DNA of 64,000 nt. Origin: CAVVYJ01 sp963752495. GTDB taxonomy: Bacteria > Pseudomonadota > Gammaproteobacteria > Burkholderiales > Methylophilaceae. Shown here piece by piece: positions 17,820 through 27,844 of this stretch. A model generated the notes under the pieces. That model was not told where the DNA came from. It worked only from the letters and a program-made list of their open reading frames with translations, and did no database searches. Position numbers and translations under genes: made by a program. The stretch spans positions 186,001 to 250,000 of the forward strand of contig CAVVYJ010000003.1 of NCBI GenBank assembly GCA_963752495.1, read 5' to 3'. Positions within the stretch are counted from its first letter, which is position 1, and each line of letters starts with the position of its first letter.

Positions 17820-18898
17820 TGGATTGTGGCGAGCGTTGCCCTAAGTTTATCAACGTCATAATCACTTGTGATAACTGCTTTGCCAATGCCCTGCTGAAGT
17901 ACTAGACGAATTTTACCGTCCTGCACTTTCTTGTCTAACCCCATCAAATCTAAATACTTTTCCACGCCCAATTGAGGCGCGGCTATGGGTAAATTTGCCG
18001 CTTTAAAAATCGCATCAATTCTATGTATATCCTCCAACGTAAGCCAACCCATACGTTGCGATAAATCTGCTGCTAGCATTGTACCTGCGGCCACAGCTTC
18101 CCCGTGTAACCATACTCCATATCCCATACCATTCTCAATCGCGTGCCCAAAGGTGTGGCCCAAATTAAGTAAAGCACGCTCTCCCGTCTCGTGTTCATCG
18201 GCAGCAACGACTTCAGCCTTGTTTTTGCATGACCGGTAAATAGCATAACTTGTTACAGCTTCATCCAAGCCTACCAATTTTGGCATATTGATTTCCAGCC
18301 AATCAAAAAAATCGGCATCACGAATCAAGCCATATTTAATCACCTCGGCAATCCCCGCCGAAAGTTCGCGCTTTGGCAATGTGCGTAATGTATCTATATC
18401 TGCTAGCACCAATTTTGGCTGATAGAACGCGCCTATCATATTTTTACCCAACGGGTGGTTTATACCTGTTTTGCCACCCACACTTGAATCCACCTGAGAT
18501 AACAAAGTGGTTGGAACCTGAATAAAAGGTACGCCACGCAGATATGTTGCAGCAGCATAACCTGTTAAATCTCCAATCACACCCCCGCCCAAAGCTATTA
18601 GCGTTGTGCTACGTTCGCAGCGATTTTTTAGCAAGGCATCATAAATTAAATTAAGCGTTTCACTATTTTTATAAGCCTCGCCATCAGGTAGGATAATTTC
18701 GATGACACTTACTCCTGCATCGCGCAAGGGTTTAGCTAACTTTTCCAAATACAATGGCGCCACAGTAGTGTTAGTAACAATGGCAACTTGTTTACGCTTT
18801 AAATAAGGCAGAATTAATTCAGCATGGCCTAACAGACCTAAACCGATATGGATAGGATAAGCTCTGTCGCCTAACGCAACTTCAAGTGTTTGTATCAT
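17816..18898 (-). CDS. aroB: 3-dehydroquinate synthase
   Basis: AroB converts DAHP to 3-dehydroquinate, the second step of chorismate synthesis, using NAD and a divalent metal. The sequence shows GGGVIGDLTGYAAATYLRG for nucleotide binding, PTTLLSQVDSSVGGKTGIN for the substrate, and metal-binding HxxxxE/H elements in LGHTFGHAIE and HGEAVAAG. At 360 residues the length is standard. It overlaps aroK by 4 nt upstream and dgt by 4 nt downstream, so the three are translationally coupled. Confidence 0.97.
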   Translation of the reverse strand: MIQTLEVALGDRAYPIHIGLGLLGHAELILPYLKRKQVAIVTNTTVAPLYLEKLAKPLRDAGVSVIEIILPDGEAYKNSETLNLIYDALLKNRCERSTTLIALGGGVIGDLTGYAAATYLRGVPFIQVPTTLLSQVDSSVGGKTGINHPLGKNMIGAFYQPKLVLADIDTLRTLPKRELSAGIAEVIKYGLIRDADFFDWLEINMPKLVGLDEAVTSYAIYRSCKNKAEVVAADEHETGERALLNLGHTFGHAIENGMGYGVWLHGEAVAAGTMLAADLSQRMGWLTLEDIHRIDAIFKAANLPIAAPQLGVEKYLDLMGLDKKVQDGKIRLVLQQGIGKAVITSDYDVDKLRATLATIQ

Positions 18899-19416
18899 AA
18901 GGCTAATAGCGATTGCTCAATTTGATTAAGTACAATGGCAGCTGGTTGACTGCCAGTATCCACAATTAAAGTTGCAGTTTCCAAATACAAAGGATGCCGC
19001 TCCGTATAGAGCGCTTCTAGCTTAGCACGAATATCCACATTTTGTAGTAACGGGCGCTGCTTGTCGTGGCGCATTCTCTGCCATAGATCTTGCGCACTGG
19101 CTCTCAAATAGATTACACACCCATTTTTTTTAAGGCAGTCACGATTTTGTGGCGATATCACTGCGCCACCACCTGTTGCTAGCACGATGTTGTTTAGTTT
19201 TGCTAACTCATGAATAACTGCTGTTTCACGTTTACGAAAACCTTCTTCACCCTCTAAATCAAAAATCACAGGAATTTTTACGCCTGTGCGTTTTTCTATT
19301 TCATGGTCAGTATCGTAAAATGTTTTGCCCAACTGCTTGGCCAACTGCTTACCAATAGTTGTTTTACCCGCACCCATTAATCCGATAAAAAAAATGTTAT
19401 TTTTACTTTTTGACAC
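18895..19416 (-). CDS. aroK: shikimate kinase
   Basis: A 173-residue kinase that phosphorylates shikimate. The P-loop is GLMGAGKTTIG; shikimate-binding residues occur in DTDHEIEKRTG, RKRET and GGGAV, and the lid contains RPLL. The start is a GTG (MSKSKNN); no ATG lies closer than the P-loop. A strong hairpin ends about 6 nt upstream of the GTG and no clear ribosome site is visible, so translation may depend on upstream structure. It belongs to the conserved pilMNOPQ-aroKB order. Confidence 0.95.
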   Translation of the reverse strand: MSKSKNNIFFIGLMGAGKTTIGKQLAKQLGKTFYDTDHEIEKRTGVKIPVIFDLEGEEGFRKRETAVIHELAKLNNIVLATGGGAVISPQNRDCLKKNGCVIYLRASAQDLWQRMRHDKQRPLLQNVDIRAKLEALYTERHPLYLETATLIVDTGSQPAAIVLNQIEQSLLAL

Positions 19417-19421
19417 AATAA

Positions 19422-19452
19422 AAAATGCCTATCACATAATGATAGGCATTTT
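19422..19452 (-). terminator. terminator-like hairpin between pilQ and aroK
   Basis: The 13-bp perfect stem AAAATGCCTATCA/TGATAGGCATTTT with a 5-nt loop is followed on the minus strand by a T-rich run, and then at once by the aroK GTG. It may terminate or attenuate transcription from pilQ into aroKB. Confidence 0.7.
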
Positions 19453-19483
19453 AAGGTAAAGCTGAACTTCTGTCAGTTAAGAC

Positions 19484-21643
19484 TTAACGCAATCCTAAAC
19501 TTTCATCCATAATCTTTGGCGTAACGAAAATAAGTAACTCAGTTTTATCATCTTGTCTTAGTGCGCCTCTTGAAGGCATTACCTATAATCGGTATGTCTC
19601 CAAAAAAGGTACTTTATTCAACATCATTACGTTCCGTCTGTTCATATATACCACCTAAAACAGCTGTTTCGCCATTGGCAACCAATACCTGAGTAGTTAT
19701 ACTTTTGTGTATCGATGCGAGGGATACACCAGCGATGAAATATTTGTCCTACTTTTTGCTTTTTAACTTCCAAATCCATAATGATTTTATCATCAGGCGT
19801 AATTTGCGGCGTAACTTCCAAACTAAGCACAGCCTCCTTAAATGAAACGGTCGCAGCACCACTACTAGATGCTTCAAGATATGGAATTTCGGTACCTTGC
19901 GCAATCTTAGCTTTCTGCTGATTAGCTGTGGTAACACGAGGGCTAGATACAATTTTTCCCCGCTTATCAGTCTCCAAAGCCGTAAGTTCAAGATTAAGCA
20001 ATAGTCCTGCAGGTAACCTAAATAGGCTAAAAGCAATACTCCCGCTGGATTTAATAGCTGGTAAGTTAGAATTTAATCCACCCGTATTTCCGTTAGCCGA
20101 AGTTGTAGCAGTCCTGATAGCCCTGTTGTAACGCCATTTGTTAAGTTCCTCCAACACTAAGGCTATTATTACCGGGGTCGTAGCGCTATGTATACCCCAA
20201 ACCTTGCGCCTAACTCTTTACCAAACTTATCATCAGCCAATACTAAGCGTGATTCAATCATGACTTGCTCGCACAGGCACATCTGTTTTATTAATAATTT
20301 CCTGAATTTCAGCAAGCTTTTTCTCAGTGTCTTGTATAAATAAGGTATTTGTACGCGGATCCATTACCGCAGTACCTCGTCTTGGATAAAATACTCTTGT
20401 TTTGGCTTGCGCCACCTGCACCCCCACTTGATTTACTTAGCCAGTAAGAATATTCCTTAAATGCTTCAGCTTTTTGATATTTCAAGGTAAATACTTCCGT
20501 ACGCAACGGCTCTAAGTCCGCTATCGCCAAACTCGCTTCTAGTGCTGCCTTGTCTTTTGCGGCAACTTCTTCTGCAGGAGCAACCATTATCACATTGCCT
20601 GTTTTACGCATCGTAAGACCTTTATTTTGCATGATAATATCCATAGCCTGATCCCATGGCACATCCTTCAAACGTAATGTTAGGTTTCCAGTTACTGTAT
20701 CACTCGTGATAATGTTCAATCCAGTAAAGTCTGCAATTACTTGTAAAACAGAACGTACTTCGATGTTTTGGAAATTAAGAGATAACTTTTCACCTGAATA
20801 TCCAGGCTTATTACCCTTCACCAGCTTATTTGGATCCTCAATTACTTGGCGCACATCGATAATGAATTTATTATCGGCTTGATAAGCAGATTGCTCCCAA
20901 TTACCTTTGGGCTCGATCACCATGCGGCTATTTTTACCTTGCTTCATAGTATCCACATATAGAACAGGCGTATTAAAATTAATCACATTCAAGCGACGTT
21001 GCAGCTCAGCTGGCACATCGGTGTTTACAAAATCAACGACAATTTGTTTGCCTTTTTGCTTGATATTGATGCCTGTGGTTGCATCCGATAAATCTACCAT
21101 CACGCGACCTTCTCCGTTTTTGCCACGTGCAAAATCAACATTAGTAATAGAATGCTCCTGATCTGCACTAACTGATCGCGCCTCAGCAAAGCGAGTCTCA
21201 TTACTTGCAGTACTTGCAGCAGCCTCTCCACTTTGCAGCGTAATAATGACGTCATTCCCATTGAGCGTAGTGTTATAACTTACCGCCTTGGATAAATTTA
21301 GAACCATACGTGTGCGGTCCTTAGCTTGAGCCAAAGTGACGCTTTTTAATGCCCCTTGTTCACTAGGTATATTGTTTTTAGATAGTCCATTCGCCGTGCT
21401 CGGGAAATCAAGTGCGATTCTGGCAGGATTGTTTAGTGTAAAGCCAGCTGGCGGATTAGCTAAAGCCTCTTTCATTTTGACGCGAATACTTACGCGCCCT
21501 CCAGACAATGCTGAAAAGTCAATATTTTCAATTTTATTTCCATAAGCGCCTTCATCGTCAGCGGCAAAAGCATTGCCAAACAAACTCACGCTTACGAACA
21601 ACATCAATGCAATCAGTTTTGTCATCATTTTAATCATGTTCAT
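19484..21643 (-). pseudogene. pilQ: type IV pilus secretin PilQ, C-terminal third frame-disrupted
   Basis: PilQ forms the outer-membrane channel through which the pilus exits. The first 400 residues are intact: a signal peptide, AMIN domains (blocks such as VKMKEALANPPAGFTL), then the secretin N0/STN and N1 domains (ISLNFQNIEVRS-like, DVPWDQAMDIIMQNKGL). Downstream of about 20460 the secretin domain is split over several frames, yet the parts are clearly PilQ: VANGETAVLGGIYEQ, KVPFFGDIPIIGN and TELLIFVTPKIM near the end. About eight frame changes occur between 20460 and 19560. As pilM-pilP are intact, errors are likelier than decay, but this is not proven. Confidence 0.88.
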
Positions 21644-21652
21644 TCCAATCTC

Positions 21653-22177
21653 TTATTCTTGCAAATTAAGGCTTGCATTACGTTCTACCCAATCACCCGT
21701 GAGGTCATCTTGGATAATTTCTTTGATATCTATCGCATTCTCATTTATGGCAGTAATCAAGCCAAAATTAGGTCCTAAATAATTTCCTATTTTCACTTGC
21801 TGAATCGTGCTATCCGGCGTTCTAATAAGGGCGTAAGTCAGCTTATTTTTACTCATTGAGCCTACGTACTTCAAACTCTCTAATGGATAAGATTCCAACG
21901 CTTCTTTTGGTCTATTTGTATTTGGCTGCAAAGAGCCAGACTTGCCTGCCACCTTACGTGCTTTAAATGGATCACTCAAAGTACCGTCAGCGTTATATTG
22001 CAATGGAATGTAGGGCAGAACTTCTGGTAGCGGCTCAACACTTTTACTCATGTCATTTGCCGAATTTTTCATGAACTGGTCAAGATCATCCCCCTCACCA
22101 CCACCGCAAGCTGTCATTAAGCATGCTAAGAAAACAGGCAAAATGAAGCTGAATTTTGTCTCATTCAAGTGCATCAT
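21653..22177 (-). CDS. pilP: type IV pilus lipoprotein PilP
   Basis: A 174-residue inner-membrane lipoprotein that links the PilMNO platform to the PilQ secretin. The lipobox-like LACLMTAC closes the signal peptide, followed by a flexible stretch. The HR-type beta domain covers about 75-170 (LESYPLESLKYVGSM, YALIRTPDSTIQQVKIGNYLG). It overlaps pilO by 4 nt and precedes pilQ by 9 nt. Confidence 0.95.
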   Translation of the reverse strand: MMHLNETKFSFILPVFLACLMTACGGGEGDDLDQFMKNSANDMSKSVEPLPEVLPYIPLQYNADGTLSDPFKARKVAGKSGSLQPNTNRPKEALESYPLESLKYVGSMSKNKLTYALIRTPDSTIQQVKIGNYLGPNFGLITAINENAIDIKEIIQDDLTGDWVERNASLNLQE

Positions 22178-22818
22178 TTTTTAGCGTCCTTTTTTGCTGC
22201 CACTTCTGCGGCTCGCTTACTTGCCAGCTCAGATGAGTCTAAATACCGGTATGTTTTAGCAACAGCTTCCATTGCAAGCACGCTATCCTTGGCGTCTTTA
22301 TTCACTGGGGCTATCGATAAATCATTCAAAGTAACAATCCGTGAGAGCTTCGAAACATCAGTCGCAAATGCACCTATATCATGATAATTGCCTCTAATTT
22401 TGATTTGAATTGGCATTTCCGCGTAGAAATCGGCTACCACTTCCTGACCGGGCTTGAACAGTTCAAATTCCAAGCCACGACCGAGACCAGCCTGGTTAAT
22501 GTCTGTCAACAGACCATCCATTTGTGATTTATCTGGAAGTTGCTTAAGTAATGCACCAAAAGTTTTTTCAATATCTACCATTTGTTGTCTGTATGCATCA
22601 ATTTTTACTGCTTGACTCTTTTTGGTTAAAAACGTGTTTCTAAGTTCAGTTTCTTTTGCTTGGGCTTGATCATACTCATCAATCTCCGGGCTCCACAAAA
22701 ACCAGTAGCCTAAAGCAACAAGAACCAAAGCCAAAACTGCTAACAGCACTATCTTTACTGGCATCGGCAAATTACCGACATTTTTAAAATCTATATTATT
22801 AAAATCATCTAATTTCAT
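22174..22818 (-). CDS. pilO: type IV pilus inner-membrane component PilO
   Basis: A 214-residue bitopic protein. One transmembrane helix lies near residues 20-42 (MPVKIVLLAVLALVLVALGY), then a coiled coil (about 50-95) and a ferredoxin-like periplasmic domain. The C-terminus is Lys/Ala-rich. It pairs with PilN to form the alignment complex. It overlaps both neighbours by 4 nt in the pilMNOPQ operon. Confidence 0.94.
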   Translation of the reverse strand: MKLDDFNNIDFKNVGNLPMPVKIVLLAVLALVLVALGYWFLWSPEIDEYDQAQAKETELRNTFLTKKSQAVKIDAYRQQMVDIEKTFGALLKQLPDKSQMDGLLTDINQAGLGRGLEFELFKPGQEVVADFYAEMPIQIKIRGNYHDIGAFATDVSKLSRIVTLNDLSIAPVNKDAKDSVLAMEAVAKTYRYLDSSELASKRAAEVAAKKDAKK

Positions 22819-23408
22819 GATGCTGCACCAATCGGTTTATTCTTAGCGGGCGCCTCTTCAGGTTTTTGCACCTTGAGATTTACAGTTAGAGTAAAATCGT
22901 TCTGCTTAATGCCATTAAGCGTAGACGTCTTTATCTCAACCAAATTAGGTAATTCTAGCCAATTTGATACACCTAGATTACGCACCAATGTAGCCACTCG
23001 TGCATTCGTATCTGCCACGCCTTCTAGAGTAATTAAATTGCCCATTTGCTTGATGCTTTTTAGATACAACCCTTCTGGCAACTGCCTTGTCAACTCATCC
23101 AACACCACAACAGACTGACTGCGATTAGTCTGCAGATTTTCAACCACTTGCTTTCTCTCAAGCACATTATTAATTTGATCTTTCAAATCTTTAATATCCC
23201 TGATTTCCAAATCTAACTTGGCAATAGCTTGCTCTAAACGTGCGTTGCGCTCCATTTGCGATTGTTTCTTTGCACCAAGGTATGTCCACCCCGCAAACAC
23301 AATCGCCGAGGCTGCAACTGCGGCTAATAAGGCCATCAAGCCAAACTGGCGCTGCCTTTCAGCACGCTTAATCTGACGATGTGGGAGTAAGTTTACGCGC
23401 ATCATCAT
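22815..23408 (-). CDS. pilN: type IV pilus inner-membrane component PilN
   Basis: A 197-residue protein that begins with the conserved MMMRVNLLPHRQIKRAERQR, whose INLLP-type motif binds PilM in the cytoplasm. A transmembrane helix follows (about 24-44), then a coiled coil (about 50-85) and a periplasmic ferredoxin-like fold (LTRQLPEGLYLKSIKQMGN). It overlaps pilM by one base and pilO by 4 nt. Confidence 0.95.
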   Translation of the reverse strand: MMMRVNLLPHRQIKRAERQRQFGLMALLAAVAASAIVFAGWTYLGAKKQSQMERNARLEQAIAKLDLEIRDIKDLKDQINNVLERKQVVENLQTNRSQSVVVLDELTRQLPEGLYLKSIKQMGNLITLEGVADTNARVATLVRNLGVSNWLELPNLVEIKTSTLNGIKQNDFTLTVNLKVQKPEEAPAKNKPIGAAS

Positions 23409-24478
23409 CAGTCAACTCCCCGCATTGCAAGTCCGCAAGCCACCATCAACGCTGGTGCATCCGTAGCCACCTGCTGCTGCTTCACTCGCGAACCAAATGA
23501 CATTGCATGGAATGGATTTGCTACTATTGTATTGACTTGTGTTCTGTCCTGAACCATCACATCAAGGGCGGGAATTGCGGCACAACCGCCCGCCAAGACC
23601 AAATGATCGATTCGGTTATATTGTGTCGAGCTCGTAAAAAATTGCAGTGCACGAGCTACTTCAGTTGATAATGAATGCATAAAAGGCTGCAAGACTTCTG
23701 TTTCGTAACTCTCGGGCAAACCACCTTTACGTTTGGCTATTTCTGCCTCTTCAGCAGACAACCCAAAACGACGTTGAATTTCCTGAGTAAGTTGCGTACC
23801 ACCAAAAGCTTGCTCTCGTACATATACCGACTTGTTGTCATGCAGCACATTGATATGCATCATCGCTGCGCCCATATCAAGAATCATCACTGTTTGATCT
23901 TTACCAGAATTTGGTAGTTGACTTGCAATCAAGGTATAAGCGGCCTCTGTAGCGTAGGTATCCACATCCATTACGATAACCTTAAGGCCCGCATCTTCTG
24001 CCGCTGCTACGCGATCCTCAATTTTCTCTTTACGTGCCGCTGCAATCAAAACTTCCACTTCATCTGGGTTATTTGGGGCTGGTCCTATAGTCTGAAAATC
24101 AATATTCACTTCTTCTAAAGGGAAGGGGATATATTGATTAGCTTCAGCTTCCACTTGCACTTCCATGTCTTCTTCACGCAAATCATTTGAAAACATGACT
24201 TTTTTTGTAATCACCGCAGAAGAAGGCAAGGCCAACGCTGCGCGCTTCTCACGAGAGCCCAGCAACTTCCACGCCAGCTTGACCGCGTCAGACACTTGTT
24301 CAAGACCTGATATATTGCCATCCACAATAGCGTCTTTTGGTATAGCAGCCACTGAGTAACCCTCAAGGCGATATGCTCCCTTACCGCTACTGGATAGCTC
24401 TACCATCTTAACTGCAGAAGTACTGATGTCCACCCCAATGAGCGGCGGAGTACTTTCATTGAAAAAATCGAATTTCAA
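23408..24478 (-). CDS. pilM: type IV pilus assembly protein PilM
   Basis: An actin-like ATPase fold protein of the cytoplasmic side. Motifs include PLIGVDISTSAVKMVEL at the start (phosphate 1), MILDMGAAMMHINVL (phosphate 2) and LVLAGGCAAIPALD (adenosine). The TTG at 24478 is chosen since it gives the usual KFDFFNES N-terminus, has AGAGAA about 9 nt upstream and yields 356 residues; the frame stays open to 24517. It is the first gene of the pilus operon and diverges from mrcA, an arrangement common in proteobacteria. Confidence 0.93.
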   Translation of the reverse strand: MKFDFFNESTPPLIGVDISTSAVKMVELSSSGKGAYRLEGYSVAAIPKDAIVDGNISGLEQVSDAVKLAWKLLGSREKRAALALPSSAVITKKVMFSNDLREEDMEVQVEAEANQYIPFPLEEVNIDFQTIGPAPNNPDEVEVLIAAARKEKIEDRVAAAEDAGLKVIVMDVDTYATEAAYTLIASQLPNSGKDQTVMILDMGAAMMHINVLHDNKSVYVREQAFGGTQLTQEIQRRFGLSAEEAEIAKRKGGLPESYETEVLQPFMHSLSTEVARALQFFTSSTQYNRIDHLVLAGGCAAIPALDVMVQDRTQVNTIVANPFHAMSFGSRVKQQQVATDAPALMVACGLAMRGVD

Positions 24479-24658
24479 ATTAAAAATTCTCTTTCTATAT
24501 TCGTTAGTTACGCACAATAGTGATAATTTACATTAAATCCTAGCAACAACTTTCAGCCCTGTAAAGCAAATTTTTATTTTTAATCGTATCCTTCATTGCA
24601 AACGCAACAATTGTGTGATTTATGCTACACGTTATAACTAAAAATTATTATGCGGGTT

Positions 24659-24686
24659 TTGGTTAATCGTTATTCCCTTATATACT
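24659..24686 (+). promoter_or_regulatory. possible sigma-70 promoter of mrcA
   Basis: TTGGTT and TATACT are spaced by 16 nt and lie 34 nt upstream of the mrcA ATG in the 241-nt divergent region shared with pilM. The -10 box is good (5 of 6) and the -35 weak. Confidence 0.35.
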
Positions 24687-24719
24687 GTCACATTCAATCG
24701 ATATATTTGAAATTTCTAT

Positions 24720-27206
24720 ATGACTCCCAAAAAGTGGTGGCATTTTTTAATCCTGTTTGTACTGGTAAGCGGCTTGGCGCTTTCCGCGCTCACAGCCCTT
24801 GCTATTACGCTAATTTATCCAACGCTACCTTCTCTAGAAACGCTCACCAACTATCGCCCCAAACAACCTTTAAGAGTCTATTCCGCAGATAACCACTTGA
24901 TTGGTGAGTTTGGAGAAGAGCGCCGCGCATTCATCAAAATTGATAATGTCCCAAAAAATTTAAAAGATGCCGTCTTAGCAATTGAAGACCGCCGCTTTTA
25001 CCAGCATGGTGGCATTGATAGCAAAGGAGTCATGCGAGCAATCAAAAACAATCTAACAGGTAAGGCACACGAAGGTGCCAGCACTATCACCATGCAAGTG
25101 GCTAAAAACTTTTTTACGGTGCCGGGTAAAAAACGCAACATCATTATCAAAATCCAAGAAGCTTTGCTGGCGATTAAAATAGAAAAAACACTGACTAAAG
25201 ACCAAATACTAGAGCTTTACTTGAATCAGATTTATCTAGGTCAACGTGCATATGGCTTTGCGGCAGCTTCACAAGTGTACTTTGGAAAACCATTGGGTAA
25301 ACTCACACTAGCAGAATCTGCGATGCTTGCAGGGTTACCCAAAGCACCATCTGGCTACAATCCCTTTACTAACCCAAAACGAGCCATCAGCAGACAGCAT
25401 GAGGTGCTTCGCGATATGCATCGATATGGGTTTATTGATGAAGCAAAATTTAATGAGGCCATCGAACAAAAGTTGAAATTTAAGACTTCCAAACAGTCAC
25501 GTGATTCGAGCGCGGACTATGTGGCAGAGTTAGTTCGCCAAATGATGTACGACAGGTTCGAGGATGCAATTTACAGTAGCGGTTTAAAAGTTTACACCAC
25601 TATTATTAAAGCCAATCAAGAAGCCGCTAATCAAGCTGTGTTGTTAGGCATTTTGGAATACCAGCGCCGTCAGGGTTATCAAAAGGCCGAAAAAACCATT
25701 GACCTGACGCAATTGAAATCTGCCAATTTAAACGAAGGTCTACAATTGGCGTTGGATGAGATAGAGACTTATAGTGGTTTTGTGCCCGCAATTGTGACTG
25801 AACTCTCTGCAAAATCTGTCACCGTGTTTGCAAAAAGTGGCGAAATAATTGAAATTAGTGGCTTAGGTTTGAGTTTGCTGCAAAAGAATTTAGCAGATAA
25901 AGATCCCACAAATGACAAAATTAAGGCTGGTTCAGTCGTACGTATTATCAAAAGCCAAAATCAATGGCATATCGTGCAATTACCCCAAGTAGAATCTGCA
26001 CTAGTTGCACTCAACCCTGAGAATGGTGCCGTAACTGCGCTTGTAGGCGGCTTTGATTTTGCACGTAGTAAATTCAACCATGTCACGCAAGCCTGGCGGC
26101 AGCCCGGTTCGAGCTTTAAGCCTTTTATTTACTCGGCAGCGCTTGAAAAAGGCTTTACCCCAGCCAGTATTATCGAAGACGAGCCCATTACCATGTCTGC
26201 GAGCGAGAATGGCAGCAACAAAGACTGGGCGCCTAAAAACTTTGATGGCCAATACGAAGGGCCCATTCGGATGCGCACTGCGCTCACCAAATCCAAAAAC
26301 ATGGTATCGATTCGTATTTTGCAGAGAATCGGCGCGCGCTACGCTCAGGACTACATCACAAAATTTGGATTTTCGCGTAAGGATCACCCGGCATATTTAA
26401 CCATGGCACTCGGCGCAGGGCAGGTAACGCCGTGGGCGATGGCGGAAGGTTATGCGGTATTTGCAAATGGTGGCTACCGCATTGAGCCGCACATTATCAA
26501 CAAAATCACCGACAGTAACGGTAATATTATCGAAGAAAAAAATTATCCTCGCGCAGGTCAAGGCGCACCGCGTGTAATCGATAGTCGCAACGCGTTCCTG
26601 ATGACCTCGATGATGCAAGATGTCGTAACGCGCGGCACGGCAACCCGAGCTAAACAGCTCGGCCGCCAAGATTTAGCAGGCAAAACCGGCACAACCAACA
26701 ACCTTGTGGATGCCTGGTTTGCCGGATTTAACCCAAAACAGGTGGCAGTTGCCTGGATTGGCTATGACCAGCCGCGTTCACTGGGCAGAGATGAAACTGG
26801 CGGCAGGGCGGCATTGCCCATTTGGATACGCTACATGGCAACCGCATTAAAAGGCGTGCCTGATGTGCCTTACAATGTGCCGGACGGCGTTATGACGGTG
26901 AAGATTGACCCAACCTTGGGCACACTGATTAATGAAGATGAAGAAGGCGTTTACGAATATTTCTATCAGGAAAATCCGCCGCCGGCAGTAGAAACCATTT
27001 TGCCAGCGATGGAAGATCCGACAGAATCTGATTTTCCACCGGATAATCTGCCTAATAACCCGCTGCAACCTGAACCGCCACAACTAATGGATGAACTTCC
27101 AGACGATATTGATGTGCCACGCCCCAGCAGACCTGCCAGCCCACCACGAGGTGCTGACAATGGCTCTGATGCAGCAGCAAACGTTTTGAACCCTTCAGGC
27201 CGTTAA
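24720..27206 (+). CDS. mrcA: penicillin-binding protein 1A (bifunctional)
   Basis: An 828-residue class A PBP that both polymerises glycan and cross-links peptides. After one N-terminal helix comes the GT51 domain (EDRRFYQHGGID, GASTITMQVAKNFF, LELYLNQIYLGQ), then an OB-like insert (about 330-420). The transpeptidase has GSSFKPFIY (active-site Ser), KSKN and KTGTTNNLVDAWF. The C-terminus is a long Pro/Glu/Asp-rich tail. It diverges from the pilM operon. Confidence 0.97.
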   Translation: MTPKKWWHFLILFVLVSGLALSALTALAITLIYPTLPSLETLTNYRPKQPLRVYSADNHLIGEFGEERRAFIKIDNVPKNLKDAVLAIEDRRFYQHGGIDSKGVMRAIKNNLTGKAHEGASTITMQVAKNFFTVPGKKRNIIIKIQEALLAIKIEKTLTKDQILELYLNQIYLGQRAYGFAAASQVYFGKPLGKLTLAESAMLAGLPKAPSGYNPFTNPKRAISRQHEVLRDMHRYGFIDEAKFNEAIEQKLKFKTSKQSRDSSADYVAELVRQMMYDRFEDAIYSSGLKVYTTIIKANQEAANQAVLLGILEYQRRQGYQKAEKTIDLTQLKSANLNEGLQLALDEIETYSGFVPAIVTELSAKSVTVFAKSGEIIEISGLGLSLLQKNLADKDPTNDKIKAGSVVRIIKSQNQWHIVQLPQVESALVALNPENGAVTALVGGFDFARSKFNHVTQAWRQPGSSFKPFIYSAALEKGFTPASIIEDEPITMSASENGSNKDWAPKNFDGQYEGPIRMRTALTKSKNMVSIRILQRIGARYAQDYITKFGFSRKDHPAYLTMALGAGQVTPWAMAEGYAVFANGGYRIEPHIINKITDSNGNIIEEKNYPRAGQGAPRVIDSRNAFLMTSMMQDVVTRGTATRAKQLGRQDLAGKTGTTNNLVDAWFAGFNPKQVAVAWIGYDQPRSLGRDETGGRAALPIWIRYMATALKGVPDVPYNVPDGVMTVKIDPTLGTLINEDEEGVYEYFYQENPPPAVETILPAMEDPTESDFPPDNLPNNPLQPEPPQLMDELPDDIDVPRPSRPASPPRGADNGSDAAANVLNPSGR

Positions 27207-27220
27207 CCGCCTAATGTTTT

Positions 27221-27844
27221 ATGTCGCGAGAAAACCTTGACCACCTTCGCCAGTTAATCGCCCAACAGGCCGCACGCATGATGGCGGAAGACGGCGTGCA
27301 CGATTTTGCCTACGCCAAAAAGAAAGCAGGGCGGCAATTGGGTGTTTCTGAAAATAGCGTGCTGCCCACCAATGCCGAGATTGAAGAAGAGATTCGGCTT
27401 TATCACGAAATATTCAATGCTGGCGAACAGCCGCTTGAGCTTGCTAAATTGCGCAAAACCGCGCTGATGACCATGCAAATGTTCGAGCGATTTAATCCGC
27501 ATTTAACCGGTAGCGTGTTAGATGGCACGGCGGGCAAGTTCTCGCAAACCGAGATTCACCTGTTTGCCGATAGCGCAAAAGACGTGGAAATGTTTTTGCT
27601 CAATCAGCAAATTCCGTTTGATAGCAGCGAAAAATCGTACAGAATCTCTGACAAACCCAGCAAAGATAAAAAAGAAAAACTCCGCAAAACCGTGCCTGTA
27701 TTTACGCTGGAAACCGAATACGGCATTCAAAAAATCAGCGTGTTTGATGTGGATGACATGCGCATCGCAACGAAAAAAACGAGCGATGGCAGCAATGCAG
27801 AACGCGCAGATATCAGCGATTTAAAAGCCCTGTTAAATGCTTAA
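27221..27844 (+). CDS. conserved betaproteobacterial protein, nucleotidyltransferase-like
   Basis: A 207-residue soluble protein starting MSRENLDHLRQLIAQQAARM. A helical N-terminal half contains YAKKKAGRQLGVSENSVLPTN. The middle FNPHLTGSVLDGTAG followed by EIHLFADSAKDVEMFL resembles the GS-x(n)-DxD-like core of nucleotidyltransferase folds, and the protein ends near SVFDVDDMRI. Homologues are sometimes labelled as UDP-N-acetylmuramate-alanine ligase, which I cannot support as no Mur ligase motif is present. It follows mrcA by 14 nt and may be cotranscribed. Confidence 0.75.
   Translation: MSRENLDHLRQLIAQQAARMMAEDGVHDFAYAKKKAGRQLGVSENSVLPTNAEIEEEIRLYHEIFNAGEQPLELAKLRKTALMTMQMFERFNPHLTGSVLDGTAGKFSQTEIHLFADSAKDVEMFLLNQQIPFDSSEKSYRISDKPSKDKKEKLRKTVPVFTLETEYGIQKISVFDVDDMRIATKKTSDGSNAERADISDLKALLNA

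Noticed and set aside
26001..26387. 128-residue minus-strand frame inside mrcA
   Set aside because: It mirrors the conserved transpeptidase coding sequence on the other strand and has no ribosome site or family features.
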